A DNA stretch of 64,000 nt from Macrobrachium rosenbergii (lineage: Eukaryota; Arthropoda; Malacostraca; Decapoda; Palaemonidae): assembly GCF_040412425.1 (NCBI RefSeq), contig NC_089741.1, positions 37,031,419-37,095,418 on the forward strand, read 5' to 3'. The notes beneath the pieces are model-generated. The model had not been told where the DNA came from, made no database searches, and saw nothing but the letters and a program-made list of their open reading frames with translations. Of the stretch, positions 45,708-57,660 are shown piece after piece. Position numbers and translations under genes: made by a program. Position 1 is the stretch's first letter, and every line of letters begins with the position of its first letter.

Positions 45708-48700
45708 CTGAAATACAGAGAAAAGTTAGCAGTTAATTTAAGATGCTTTCAAGTGAATAAGAAATGTGTGGGAATGTTACCCTGTACTTACAGTCTTTTA
45801 CAGTATTACTGAAATTTTAGCAGGCTTGCTGAAGCAAACCAAAAAGTTGCTGAAAGAAAAAGTAGTTGTAAGTTGCAAAACATGATAAGATGTAATTTTC
45901 CTTATTTCCCGTTTCTAAACTTGTACATATAGAAATTCATGAAAATACAGTAATAAGGTGGAGTACCACAGGAAAATGCTAAACAGTATCAATGATGAAA
46001 ATTATATATGTTATGTTGAACATATTTTACTATTATGTTTACTGCCAGTCGAAAACTGAGTGTGAACTACTAGTTAGCAGATGCAAACAACCTAGTGTTT
46101 GAATTAAGTTGAGGCACCTCAGGGTTGGGAAACTTCACTTCTTCACTACTCTTGATTGTAAGTAGGTTTCCATAGCAGTATCAGAATAAGGCCTATGGTA
46201 ACTGAATTTGTTTTAAAGCATGGACTGACATGTTTCTCCCCAGCTGGATATGCATGTCTTGTTTGTTAGACTCCACAGTTATTTCATTTTTCTATGGGCA
46301 TAATTTTTTTTGTCCAGTACTTACAATATACTGTTACAGGTATATAATAAGCCTGTTGTATGTACTGTTATGTACATAGTGTACAGTTGCTCTGGGAAGT
46401 TCTGGCAAATTTTTCAGGCCATTTCAGACATGAGTTTACAAAACAGTAACTGGTAACTTTCAAGAGGCCACACCTCACGTCCCCTGAGGGTGACATATCA
46501 TGCAGACTGAAAAGGTACTCATAGAAGACACAATGAGTGCAAGTTTTTTTTTTTTTTTATCAAATTTATTTCTAATGTTTTTCCTTTTATTCTTATTTCA
46601 TGAGCATTATCTTCCCTGACCATGAAAAGTTAATGTAAAAAAAACATGGGTCCCAAGACACTGCATTCTCTAGAAGGACAATTTTCTTTACTCCTTTGAA
46701 CAACCTTCATAAGATGAAGTCTTCACACCTCCAAATTCTTAGATGGACATAAAAATGGTCAAGTTCATTGTCTCAGATGTTGTACTTCTCTGGAAGCAAC
46801 TGATGTATGGTCTTTTATATTTAAAGGGAGGCCATCGCCTTCGAAGGGTGTCCAACAGGTGCTGAAACATTGCAGAGGCAAAATTTCCCAGGGGAACCTT
46901 ATAAATTCACCATTTCTATTTGAGGTTGGGAACCTGGTGCTTCGTAGGCTAGCAGCAGCTTCACTGGGTCTGATGTCAAGATCCAACACCAATGATCTTA
47001 TTCCTCCAATGACATGGGTCATTGGATGAAAAAATATAATTTATTCATGCCACTGTTGAATTCCATCATGCCCACTGCAGAGTTGGAACTCCTCATCCAG
47101 AAAAGTTACTGAAAGAATTGGCAGTTGTCCCACCTTCAACCTGCAGCAGTCATACCCCTGATAAATCTCTTTTAGTGATGAATAAGGATAGAGCCCACCT
47201 CTGATATCAAAAGTCACACCAGCAGAACGCCCCCTAAGCAATGCCTTGAAAACTCATGCATAAACACCAAGAGTAGTCTGTTTCTGAACATCTTCCATTT
47301 TGTTTTTGCTATACATACTTGTAAATATTAAAAGTTGTATTTTTTTGCAAGAAAATGTGCTATTCATACCGTCTGATAATTACAGTCAATTTCTTGTTAC
47401 CTGGCATAGATACAGCACCTTAGCTGTTTACGAAAAAGGGAAGGCAGTAGAGTTTGTATGCCCTTATGTTAACAAGAAATTCTGGCTGATATTTAATTCC
47501 ATGGTGTTGTGGTACTTTTAACTAGCCTGCAAGGATAATCATTTGCAATCCACAACCCCTTGAGCCTTTGGCATCTATTTTCATAGTATGTCAATATTTC
47601 AGCCACTCAACTGATATATCTATCTAATAATGAATGTAAAATCGATATTGAACTTAAAAAAGAAATTGTTGCATGACTTATGAAGTTGACAGTCAACAAA
47701 GATGCAACTCAGTTGTGAAATTCCTGGTGTTTGAAATTTACAGCTGCATATGCAAATCCTAATGTACAATAAACTATACCCATTGCTATTTTGTGTAAAT
47801 GTGTATTAAGTACAGGAAGTGTTACAATAAAAAGGATCACATTGCAATCTACCATAAATTGTTGAAGTACTAGAGTTATTTCTGAAATACTTTTGTAGTA
47901 CTTGATTAAAAGAAAATTGTGTGGACACAGTCCAGAGGTCTCCAGCAGATCTACTCCCTATCACACCTTACCAAGCTTAAATGTCACTGAAGGGCACAAG
48001 GCTGTCTAAATCCAAACCAACCAAATGAGTGTAGTCTAGTTCTCTTTGGTAAATCAATCTAATTTATATATGTAACAAACAGTGAATGTGATTTCACTGT
48101 TCATATTTATTGATAGTGTATCAAAGTCTGTGTGTAATCTTGATTATGTGATGAACACTTAGGTTCATAAAATTAATAGACAAAGCAAAAACATTTTGCC
48201 ATGACCAGGACCCACTAAATGTTCACTTAAATGAGATGAATATGAAATTGGTAGTGTTGCATTTGTGCCTCATTTTTTCTTAAACAAACAGAACCCAGAC
48301 AGTTCAACAAATTACAGTAGAAATTGGTTCATTTGGAGTTTACAGTGATCTTACCTGCAATGTGAAGAGAGTAAGCATCCAGTAGATCTGCAGAGTGACA
48401 ATAATCCCAACACCCATAGTAATCGTACCAGAACCAGTGGCAAACAGGCAAGCCTCACACAAGGTGAAGATAAATAGTGCTATGTAGTTCTGGGGAAACT
48501 TTCGCAGAATATCTCCGCAGCAGCTGAGGACAATGGCCATGGTCAAGGTTAAACCAATCGCCGTCCAGAAGAGTGCTGGAGTTTTTAAAATGAACTCTCT
48601 GACTTCGTCGACAAGGACAAAGGTGCAATAAAGTCCCAAAATGATGAGTAGCTGAATGGACTGAATTCCATAGACCTTCCTGAACGGACACAGGATAAGA

Positions 48701-50099
48701 AAAAGAACAAATTAGATTTTTTTTTTTCACTAAACTGAGGTTGCTTATAAGTGAAATTCGTGTTCTGAGAAAAAATGAGTTCTTCATAGTGGTTTACCAA
48801 GAGCTTTTAGATGTTATATTATTTTTGCTAAATATTTTTAACAAGAGATAACTGGACAGATGATTTTCCTTGAAAAATTAGTCCTCACAAAACATCCAAG
48901 ATGTATTTTTAGTAAAATGATCAGGCGTATTTTAATACAAACATCAAATTCTCTTGGGGGGTGTGCTTTAATCATTGTAACTGAGCAAAGCGAGGTAGCA
49001 GTCATTACGTCTTGTAAACTGTCAATATTGATCTAAATATATACCTCAGTGTTATACAGCTTCATTTTTGCTCTGCAGGCCTGCACATAAATCTCATGAG
49101 CAGCATATGCCTGTAGAATGTGCTTGTCACTCACCCCTTCTTCTCAACTCTCTGTCAGTCTTGGTTCTGTCAGCTCAGCACTTCTCAAGGCTTCCTCTTC
49201 TTTGTCCTCCCGAAACTTCCAAGTGATGAAAATTATCATTTCTCAATAAATACCCATATTTCTGTGCACGCAGTCCTCTCAAAAATGGCAGTTCTTTTCC
49301 CTTTCCTTCAAATTTCTCGCCATTTAAAAATTCAGCATTTATGTTGAGCAGGTATTACATTTTGAAAGCTTCCTACTTTTCCTGGCACACACACACTTTG
49401 CAGTGCAACATCACTTAAAGAAAAAAGAAACTTTAACAATTGCCTCCAATTGTAGACACTTTCCATCCATTTCACAACTTCTGCAGAGCTCCTCCTTCCA
49501 TAAAACTTTTTGTCCTCTTGATTCTTAATCTTTTCTCAGTACTGTACCTCGAAACTAAACATTTGCTTTCCAATAGCCAGTTTGCCTACAGGACTATCAG
49601 GTTCTTACAACTACCCCTTTAGAAATAAATACAATACTTACAGCCAACAAAATATAGCATATGCATAGGAGTCCAGACTTATTCAAACTGAATTAAGTGC
49701 TGTTCTTGGCTATGTTATAGACATAAACTTCTTTCATGTTATACCTCAACTTTTTTTTGACTGAGGTATACACCCTCTGGGTGTATACCTCAGCGTTGAA
49801 CACTTTTTGAAAAATACTGTGCATCAACCAATCCTTTTATCTTTATTTACTCCTTGTAGATCAAAATTTAAGAAGAACTTTGCTTGATGACCGCTCACGC
49901 AATGGCCTCATAACTTTTCTTTCTCTCCCCTCCTTCTTTACACAGTGAAACATTAACAACAAATCCTTTCAGTGAACAGATTTAACTAAAAATCATGACT
50001 TAAAGTCTCACCTAAGGAATGGCATTCGGATTTCCATTTTCGAAAAGGTCTCGGCCATCCTGTCATACGTGCTATCTGAGACACTCATTTTGTCAAAAC
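45388..50099 (-). CDS. TMBIM/Lifeguard-family (Bax-inhibitor-1-like) membrane protein gene
   Basis: Three coding exons encode a seven-span membrane protein of roughly 240 residues. The family sits in ER, Golgi or plasma membrane and modulates calcium leak and cell death. Family blocks in order: a short N-terminal tail, IRMPFLRKVYGIQSIQLL, the signature SCCGDILRKFPQNYIALF, IFTLCEACLFATGSG, LTLFTLQSKYNFN, GFASLGAFLFGVYIVVITQ, and KTVLSPDEYVFAALILHLAL. The usual YDTQ and LYLDIINLF near the end are replaced by ITQL and LHLALVKLF, so it is a diverged paralogue. A large intron (45.7-48.35 kb) and a second (48.68-50.01 kb) have GT/AG borders. One base is missing in a C run in the last exon. The 5' untranslated exon was not found. 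Confidence 0.88.
45708..48354. other. Intron 2 of the TMBIM-family gene
   Basis: About 2.6 kb of unique AT-rich sequence with no long array. At 46765-47241 two minus-strand open frames (with words such as EAAASLRSTRFPTSNRNGEF and LPILSVTFLDEEFQLCSG) suggest an old coding or transposon remnant broken by stops. I could not match it to any family. Confidence 0.6.
48355..48679 (-). CDS. TMBIM-family second coding exon (membrane spans 1-4)
   Basis: 325 bases, acceptor GTCCGTTCAG, donor TTGCAG/GTAAGA. It continues the first exon in phase as R-KVYGIQSIQLLIILGLYC, then VREFILKTPALFW, TMAIVLSCCGDILRKFPQ, NYIALFIFTLCEACLFATGS and LQIYWMLTLFTLQ. The SCC...R..P.N...L..FTL block is the family signature. 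Undamaged. Confidence 0.9.
48680..50011. other. Intron 1 of the TMBIM-family gene
   Basis: About 1.3 kb, no array. A short direct and inverted echo CCCTCTGGGTGTATACCTCA near 49771-49790 is the only structure noticed. Confidence 0.6.
50012..50099 (-). CDS. TMBIM-family first coding exon
   Basis: ATG at 50088 gives MSVSDSTYDRMAETFSKMEI, RMPFL, then donor TTAG/GTGAGA in phase 2. It joins exactly to exon 2 to make FLRKVYGIQ, the usual (I)R..FIRKVY start of the first membrane span. An acceptor TATATTGCAG just upstream of the ATG shows at least one further 5' exon. The N-terminal tail is short, unlike the proline-rich tails of GRINA-type members. Confidence 0.85.
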
Positions 50100-50219
50100 C
50101 TGCAATATAGAGAAACATTAACAAGCACTTAAGCAAAATTGGATATAGGATTTAAGCGAATGTTTTAGGTGAGTAGACTTATCAGGGAGAGAAAACATAT
50201 ACAGTATAAGCCCAATAAG

Positions 50220-50390
50220 GGGATAGTGCGCTGCTATACCCACTTTTTTTTAGCCTTTTACTTCACCTCAGTTCCACTTTCTTCAATATGTCTGTCCAAC
50301 CACTTCAGCTCCCAAGCACTGAATAGGTTGGCAGCGCCCCAGTGCGTGGCTTTATAGCCGAATTTTCATAATCAGATTCATACAGTATAA
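50220..50390 (+). mobile_element. Diverged family A-like fragment
   Basis: CCTTTTACTTCACCTCAGTTCC, AACCACTTCAGCTCCCAAGCAC, TGAATAGGTTGGCAGCGCCCC, AGTGCGTGGCTTTATAGCCG follow the block order of the family A 3' half, with heavy divergence. It could instead be a related family. Confidence 0.35.
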
Positions 50391-50753
50391 GAAACTAATT
50401 TTTTGAAAATGGTGTATTCCTAACAAGGAGACATTATAAGTATACAATTCTGTTGAAAGTCCTGTGTTAGAACTAAAAAGATTTACAGCATCTAGAGTTG
50501 GATACCACAAGGTGGGGATATACTGTATACATGTGGATAATTTGGGGCAACTCGGTCAAACCAAACAAGGAGACAGTATACAAACAGATAGTTTTGGTAA
50601 AACTGCAAAATTTTCAGTTCATTTGCATTTTTCCTAGATATACAAACCCGAAGTATTTTAAACGGATGTACCTGGAGGTGAAAGCGGGTTGTTTTAAAAT
50701 TTTGTAACAAGGCAATTACTATCCATTTCAGGGACTGCGACTCATCGTTTTTC

Positions 50754-51214
50754 CTCAAGTATCTTTCAAACTAATTATCTGATCATAATGGTACTTTGAC
50801 ACAGTGTACAAGACACCGCCCCACTAATTTTTGGTAATATATAGTGCATTGTCAAATGGTTGTAGTTAAGGCATTAACTCTTGCCTTACATAGTGTTGCC
50901 AAGCATCGCCAAACTATGCATTCGAACGTCCTTTACCCCAATCCCGTCCCTTCCCCTCCTCATCCCGCCCTCAAACCACTTTCCTCACCTCCCCATATCC
51001 GCCCCCCTCTTTCCTGTCTGTGGAGGATAGCGGACGTTCGATTGTGTAGATCAGTCCTGCTGACTCATGCGACTTTGCCTTTAAAAGCCAAGAGCAAACA
51101 GTTTAACTAACACCATTTGACAATGTACTATATTACCAAAAATTAGCGGGAGGTGTCTTGTACACTGTGTCAAAGTACCATTTCGATCAAATAATTGTTT
51201 TGAAAGATTTTGAG
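50754..51214. mobile_element. Foldback element with ~115-bp inverted arms
   Basis: The left arm (50754-50872) contains CTTTCAAACTAATTATCTGA, AATGGTACTTTGACACAGTG, TACAAGACACC, TAATTTTTGGTAATATA and CATTGTCAAATGGT. The right arm (51098-51214) holds the inverted partners ACCATTTGACAATG, TATTACCAAAAATTAG, GGTGTCTTGTACACTGTGTC, AAAGTACCATT and TTGAAAGATTTTGAG. Arms are about 85-90 percent matched by eye. The ~225-base loop is C-rich (CATATCCGCCCCCCTCT) with no coding capacity. Confidence 0.85.
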
Positions 51215-51343
51215 ATAGTAGTTAACTAGCAGGGGTTAGGGGGTAGATAACCATGGACGTAAAGTGCCATAAAAATATCTCCTGTGATACTTTACTTCGT
51301 AGCGGTGCTGTGATGTGTGGCGTTGAATTACTCGCTTCTATGA

Positions 51344-51410
<67 letters not shown>

Positions 51411-51500
51411 TCCGTGGATGAAACCCATTCACATGGAACAAGCACACCAAAGGGGCCACTGACTTGAAATTCAAGCTTCCAAAGAATGTTGGTTTCAACC
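51344..51500 (-). mobile_element. Family C retroposon, 3' end with (AAT)n tail
   Basis: On the minus strand: CATTCTTTGGAAGCTTGAAT, TTCAAGTCAGTGGCCCC, TTTGGTGTGCTTGTTCC, ATGTGAATGGGTTTCATCC, then an (AAT)n tail of about 22 units at 51344-51410. This array ends the microsatellite-poor stretch. Confidence 0.85.
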
Positions 51501-52030
51501 CCCCACCGCAGCAGACCCCACACTGCAGAGGTAACTGATCATGATACAGATACCAGTGATTTTCCATCGCCATGGAGGAGACGCGAACCCCCGCGACATC
51601 TGAGTGGCATTTCACTATCCACCGGTCATTTTGTTCCTTCCTCCTCCTTCTGCACTCGTGTTTACATCATTTCATGACTCAGTTTCCTCCCTAACTAGAA
51701 GGGCCAATTGGGCTGTTAGACTAATCAGATCCGAAGTTCGAAATGCTAAATGCTCGTGTCTTTCCTTACCTCAAAACGCAGAATCGCCAAAAACGTATAG
51801 AAAGCTGTATAAAGCTAATGAGATGTGCCCGGGGCTTCTTTCACAGTCAACTGGTGGTAGTAACCACCCGATGCAACTGGTCGTTGAGTCTTTCAGATAA
51901 GATCTGGCATTTTCGATAAGTTGAGAAAACTTAGCATCTCCGATAAGTTAGTGAAGGCAAAGGCCTTCAAAGCCGAAGTGTGGAGTCGTCATCCGCTAGC
52001 CATGAAAATGGAGAAATTGCGATTCAATCT
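51501..52030. other. Unassigned sequence, possible old retroelement piece
   Basis: A plus-strand frame near 51690-51830 reads RRANWAVRLIRSEVRNAKC and KTYRKLYKANEMCPG, a composition seen in LINE proteins, but no diagnostic motif is present. Confidence 0.25.
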
Positions 52031-52035
52031 AGTCT

Positions 52036-52425
52036 GCGCCGAAGTTTCTAACGCGCAATCGAGTTTCCCGTACAGCGTATGATCAAGGCCACCGGAAGCA
52101 GATCTGTCTTTCAGTGGCCTCGGTATAATGCTGTATGAGTCGCGGCCCATGAAACTCTAACCGCTGCCCGGTGGTGGCCTGTCCTATAGCGTTGCCAGAA
52201 GCACGATTATGGGGAACTTTAACCTTAAATAAAATAAAAACTGCTGAGGCTCGAGGGCTGCAATTTGGTATGCTTGATGATTGGAGGGTGGATGATCAAC
52301 GTATTACAATTTGCAGCCCTCTGGCCTCAGTAGTTTTCAAGATCTGAGGGCGGATAGAATACAGTGCGGACGGATAGACAAAGCCGGCACAATATGCTTC
52401 TTTTACAGAATACTAAAAATGGAGA
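52036..52425 (-). mobile_element. Family B multi-hairpin repeat, copy 4, full length
   Basis: Starts GCGCCGAAGTTTCTAACGCGC, carries the hairpin GGCCACCGGAAGCAGATC/TGTCTTTCAGTGGCC and AACTTTAACCTTAAATAAAAT. The long hairpin CTGAGGCTCGAGGGCTGC... CAGCCCTCTGGCCTCAG follows, and it ends AAAGCCGGCACAATATGC. Strand is relative to the copy at 24210. Confidence 0.9.
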
Positions 52426-52615
52426 AATTGAGATTGAGCATTCTAAGATATATGACTACCCCAGACTCTGTTATCTAATGTTCAAGATCAGGTGTATGAA
52501 TAAACTGCCCGGAGCGACCGTAGTATCTTATCTGCAGGCGACTGAAGCGAGACCAACGTGCATCGAAAAGTTGCATTTCCCGATTAACATAAATTCCCAG
52601 AATAAGCAAGCTCCG

Positions 52616-52916
52616 TAGGGGGTGTTAGTGCCGTCAGTGCACCTCACGGAGTGCACTGTAGGCATTACTAAAGGTCCTTTGCAGCAGTCCCTTCGGCCCC
52701 CTTGCTGCAACCACCCCTATCATTCCTTTTACTGTACCTCCGTTTAGATGATCTTGTTGTCGACCCTCTCCTATCAGTTATTTCAAAGTGCAACTGCTTT
52801 GAGGTTTTCGTCCCGTTACACCTTTCAAACCTTTTACTCTCAATTTTCTTTTCAGCGCTGAATGACCTCATAGGTCCCATTGTAGGCCTTTGACCTAAAC
52901 TCTATATTCCATTCTA
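52616..52916 (+). mobile_element. Family A retroposon, full-length copy
   Basis: GTAGGGGGTGTTAGTGCCGT, CAGTGCACCTCACGGAGTGC, AGGCATTACTAAAGGTCCT, TTTGCAGCAGTCCCTTCGG, CTCTCCTATCAGTTATTTC, TTACACCTTTCAAACC, TCAGCGCTGAATGACCTCAT, AGGTCCCATTGTAGGCC, then CTATATTCCATTC. All blocks are present in order. Confidence 0.9.
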
Positions 52917-53080
52917 GAATAAGCAAGAGAGGGAGAGAATTTTGTACTTTGTATGATGAATATTTCTGACAGTGCTTTGATGATTCGCTTCTTTTATTTG
53001 TCTTTGGAGAGAGAGAGAGAGAAAGAGAGTTGCTCTGTCTCAGTAGCAGCTTAGTCTAACCATTGTGCCACATATCTGTA

Positions 53081-53081
<1 letters not shown>

Positions 53082-53145
<64 letters not shown>

Positions 53146-53270
53146 ATTCTGGAACTGGCATCATCAAGTGGAAATCCCAAATCCGATCCGCAATGAGTTT
53201 CATTGGCCAATTCTAATACCGATCTAGTCCACACAAGCCTCGTCGAGGTAATCCCAACCCGTCTGGAGTG

Positions 53271-53340
<70 letters not shown>

Positions 53341-53392
53341 GGGTGTGGCTAATAATCCCCATCTCCATGAGCTGGGTCCCTCTTATAGGTAT

Positions 53393-53469
<77 letters not shown>
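53082..53469. repeat. (GA)n, (CT)n, (CT)n cluster
   Basis: (GA)n at 53082-53142, (CT)n at 53272-53336 and (CT)n at 53398-53469, each of about 30-36 units, with unique spacers. Opposed GA and CT tracts could pair into a large cruciform. Confidence 0.96.
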
Positions 53470-53472
<3 letters not shown>

Positions 53473-53696
53473 AAGAATATGGTTGACTCTCTCAAATCCA
53501 GTCGCTATCGCGCAAGCATTTGCTTCGTCAGAAATCACATGATAGATATTCCCATTACAAAACACGACGATTTCCGGTAGTTTATCAAATTCACTCGTTA
53601 TGAATGGATGAGTATATGAATGGAGGAGTAAATCGATAGTAATTCGGAATGTACACCAAGTTTCAGGAACACTTATGGTATCTTCTGGGTGTTTCC

Positions 53697-53822
53697 CGTA
53701 GGGGTGGAATGCCGTCAGTGAACCTCACATGGTACACTGTAGGCATTACTTAAGGGTTCTGTGCAGCGTCCCTTGGGCCCCTAGCTGCATCCTCTTTCAT
53801 TCCTTTTGCTGTACCTCTCTAC
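53697..53822 (+). mobile_element. Family A fragment, 5' half
   Basis: CGTAGGGGTGGAATGCCGTC, AGTGAACCTCACATGGTACA, AGGCATTACTTAAGGG, GCGTCCCTTGGGCCCCTAGC, CATTCCTTTTGCTGTACCTC, then it stops abruptly at CTACAGGGAGAGAG. It is the only copy lacking the 3' half. Confidence 0.8.
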
Positions 53823-53983
53823 AGGGAGAGAGAATTGATTTCACAAGTCAGCATTTTAGAGCGTAAGGAGATAAGTAACAAGTCGCTATTGACAAGGCAG
53901 CAAGTCAGTCGCATTTTGTCTGAGGCCCTATAAATACCTCCAGTCACTGATGAGAATATTTATTCTGTTGAGTTTTACCAGAC

Positions 53984-53988
53984 ACAGA

Positions 53989-54056
<68 letters not shown>

Positions 54057-54442
54057 CAACTTCAGTCATTATTTTGTGAAAGATGATTAAACGGAGAGAG
54101 AGAGAGAGAGAGTCACTTGTTTTGATAATGATAGAGAAAAGAGAGAGAGAGAGAGAGAGAGAAAGAAAGAGATGTCACTTGTTTTGTATAATGATAGAAT
54201 TATTAAAACAGAGAGAGAGAGAGAGAAAGAAAGTAACTCCAGTACTTATTTTGTGAAAGATTATTAAAGAGGGAGAGAGAGAGAGAAAACTCCAATCACT
54301 TGTTTTGTTTAATGATAGAATTATTAAAATTGGAGAGAGAGAGAGAGAGAAATAACTTCAGTAATTCGTTTTGTGTAATGATGTTATTAAGAGAGAGAGA
54401 GAGAGAAATAACTTCAGTAATTCGTTTTGTGTAATGATATTA

Positions 54443-54516
<74 letters not shown>
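53984..54516. repeat. ~55-65 bp tandem repeat with embedded (GA)n, about eight units
   Basis: Units carry AACTTCAGTAATTCGTTTTG, TGTAATGATATTATTAAA and a (GA)n tract of 8 to 35 units. The first long tract is 53984-54056 and the last 54447-54516. The same unit recurs as a second array at 57250-57520. Confidence 0.93.
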
Positions 54517-54518
<2 letters not shown>

Positions 54519-54692
54519 CGGCTAACGATTACATCTTGACGAAGTTGAAAGCAAAGTCTCACTTACAGATAACAATGCCTAACGACTTAAATAAGTTGCC
54601 ATCATCTTTAAGGGCCTTGAGTGCTTGCATTCATATGGTCATGCATGTGCAAGCAACGGTGAGAGCATTATTTTAGTGTTTGGATAATAATA

Positions 54693-54694
<2 letters not shown>

Positions 54695-54747
<53 letters not shown>

Positions 54748-54850
54748 TTAATTTATTACAAGGGTTTATATTTTTATTTTTATTTCACTTTATTTTTATT
54801 TTATATGTTTTATTTTTATTTTATTTTTATTTTATTTTATTTTATTTTTC
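54695..54850. repeat. (ATT)n and TTTTA-rich tract
   Basis: About 18 ATT units at 54695-54748 followed by TTTATTTTTATTTTA repeats to 54850. Confidence 0.93.
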
Positions 54851-54937
54851 ATTCCGCCTTGGCAGTTGCTTGGAATATTTGTGTTAAGTCTTGTAACACT
54901 GTTTTCTTGATTGGAGTTATATATATACTGTATATAT

Positions 54938-55164
<227 letters not shown>

Positions 55165-55711
55165 CCATTATCCTCTCCTAATTCCCCTGTCCTGTTTGAC
55201 TACGGCTTCCGCCGAGGATATTAGGAGCGGATTGCGGTATTGGCAGATATCATTTTCTTTTTCTTAGTGTCCTAATATTATATTTTTCTTATTTCCCTAA
55301 CGTTATCTTTTTCTTATCTTTCTAACGTTATCTTTTTCTTATGTTCCAAATGTTATCTGGCCTTGGTCTTCTTAATCTTGATAAATCTCCATTGTTAATT
55401 GAATTTTTTTTTGTGTTTATTTATTTCTCTTTTTGTATTGTACGTGTGTGCATTTCCTTTATTCTATAACGTTTTGGGGATTTCTTACTAATGGAGTAAT
55501 TGTATGGGTCGTTTCTTAATAGAGGAGGATTTAATATTATTTTCTTTAATTTTTTTGAGGATTTATGATTATGGGACGCGGGTTCGTTTCCGCTACCGGA
55601 CATCATAATTACTTCAAACGTCTTGCACTTGGATCTAAGTCTTTGTAGCGACAAACATATCCAAAAAGCGCGGAGAATTCGAGAAGTAAAAGGTTATTGT
55701 GGCTGTTACAG

Positions 55712-55713
<2 letters not shown>

Positions 55714-55789
<76 letters not shown>
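55714..55789. repeat. (TA)n microsatellite
   Basis: About 38 TA units. The following 55790-56290 is AT-rich, with a T-run at 56089-56104 and no gene. Confidence 0.96.
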
Positions 55790-55791
<2 letters not shown>

Positions 55792-56297
55792 CACATGCAT
55801 ATGTATATGGATGTGAAAAAAGAATGCATAACTGACTCATTTTAAAAATTTCAGTTTTTGCCTCCGCATGCATTTCTTCTTCATGTGTGCTTGCCTTGCT
55901 TTGCGCAGGCGCATTACTTTTGACTGTTCATCTTTAACTTAAAGCTCCATTTTTCAGCCCAGGATTCTGTGTATGTATGTATGTATGTGTGTGTGTGTTA
56001 TTCAAGCACAAGCTATTTTTTCATCCCATGCAAGCAAAGAATTCGTTCTGCGTGGGCGAAAATTGTTTTATTTTCATTTGCGTTTGATTTTTTTTTTTTT
56101 TTTTGCGCTGGAAATCCGGCCGATGAATAATGCCTCGGTATTGTTGGGATAATTGGCACCGATGGCTTTATTCATTTATTTAATAATTTTTTTATTATGA
56201 TTTTTATTTAGGTCTCCCAGCGGGGGCCGCCACACCTGTTGCACCAAAAGTAGCGTTCCTCTTTAAATAGCGCACGGGGGGACTAGGGTCACCGTTT

Positions 56298-56370
56298 CGG
56301 GGCCCGATAGCGCAGTGGTGCCCACTGATTTACGCTGTCGAATTGCGATAGTGGGTTTGAATGAAATTGT
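56298..56370 (+). other. tRNA-like sequence, possible SINE head
   Basis: GGGCCCGATAGCGCAGTGGT resembles a pol III A box (TRGYNNARNNG), and about 35 bases on AGTGGGTTTGAATG resembles a B box. It does not fold as a complete tRNA that I can see. A related inverted piece may lie at 58775-58830. Confidence 0.4.
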
Positions 56371-56449
56371 ATCTTGGTGGCATTTCAGTACAGAATGACA
56401 GCAAGAAGCCGCTTTTCTTAATAAGTGACGGTTCCAGGAAAAAAAAGAG

Positions 56450-56654
56450 AGGTATTCCTCCTATTTCCTGTTATCTTCTGTTACTTCTTCTTTCCTAATA
56501 CCTTCTTTTACTTCTTTTTATTTCCTATTACCCTCTGTTACTTCTCTCAAATGGACACCATAATATTCTTTGTGTAGGAAGGTTGAATTTCAAGCCAGTG
56601 GCCCCTCCAGTGGGCTTGTTTCTTATGAATAAGGTCCTTCTTCTTCTTCTTCTT

Positions 56655-56710
<56 letters not shown>
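56450..56710 (+). mobile_element. Family C retroposon, 3' end with (AAT)n tail
   Basis: TATTACCCTCTGTTACTTCT, CTCAAATGGACACC, ATAATATTCTTTGTGTAGG, TTGAATTTCAAGCCAGTGGC, CCAGTGGGCTTGTTTCTT, ATGAATAAGGTCC, a (TTC) run, then about 17 AAT units at 56658-56710. Confidence 0.85.
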
Positions 56711-56713
<3 letters not shown>

Positions 56714-57249
56714 AGAAATCCACAGTGGTGTAAATGTAAATATTATATATTTATGTATTTGTATATATAGACAGACATACATACATACAGTCAGATTGCG
56801 AAGTAGAATCGACCTGGTTCTGGAAAGCTCTCGTTTTTGTATACATATTTCTAATACATATTTACATTTGCACCACTCAGGAGTTCTTAACCATCTTAAT
56901 GACTCATACTATTACGAGATTTTTGTGGCTTATTATTATTATTATAATTATTATTATTCTTGTGAGTCACACGCTTAAAGAAATCCATGACTTGCTCTTC
57001 CGTCACGGCAGAGGAATGCCTTCAGATCCACTCGGGTTTCCTTGGCGTATAATTTCCCTTTTCCTTATTTTTTTTTATTTATTTTCTTTGTGGCCCCATG
57101 ACTCAAATAACAGATTTCCTTCTAAATTTTTTTCCCCTCCCAGAAATATCAGACGTAAAAGATAAATGGGGCTTGAGTCACTCATTGTAATCTCGAGTCT
57201 GAAAGGTCGCCCTTAATCGCTTCCCGAGAAGACGGGATGTCTGGTGGAG

Positions 57250-57374
57250 AGAGAGAGAGAGAGAATTACTTCAGTCACTTGTTTTATGTAATGATAGTAT
57301 TAATTTATTAAAGGAGAGAGAGAGAGAGAGAGATAACTCCAGTCTTTTGTTTTGCGTAATGATAGCATTACTAA

Positions 57375-57409
<35 letters not shown>

Positions 57410-57461
57410 AGGGGGTAGAACTCCAGTCACTTGTTTTGTGTAATGACAACATTATTAAACG

Positions 57462-57523
<62 letters not shown>

Positions 57524-57660
57524 GTGTGTTCTATATGAATAGATGTTTATCTTCTGAATAATAATATAAATAATAATAATAATAATAGAGAGACTTTGAT
57601 AATAATAATAATAATAATAATGATAATAATAATAATAATAATAATAATAACGATAAACTT
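57250..57660. repeat. Second array of the ~60 bp GA-bearing unit, then (AAT)n
   Basis: Four units of AACTCCAGTCACTTGTTTTG, TGTAATGATAGCATTA and a (GA)n tract, matching the array at 53984-54516. They are followed by interrupted AAT repeats at 57555-57650. Confidence 0.9.
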
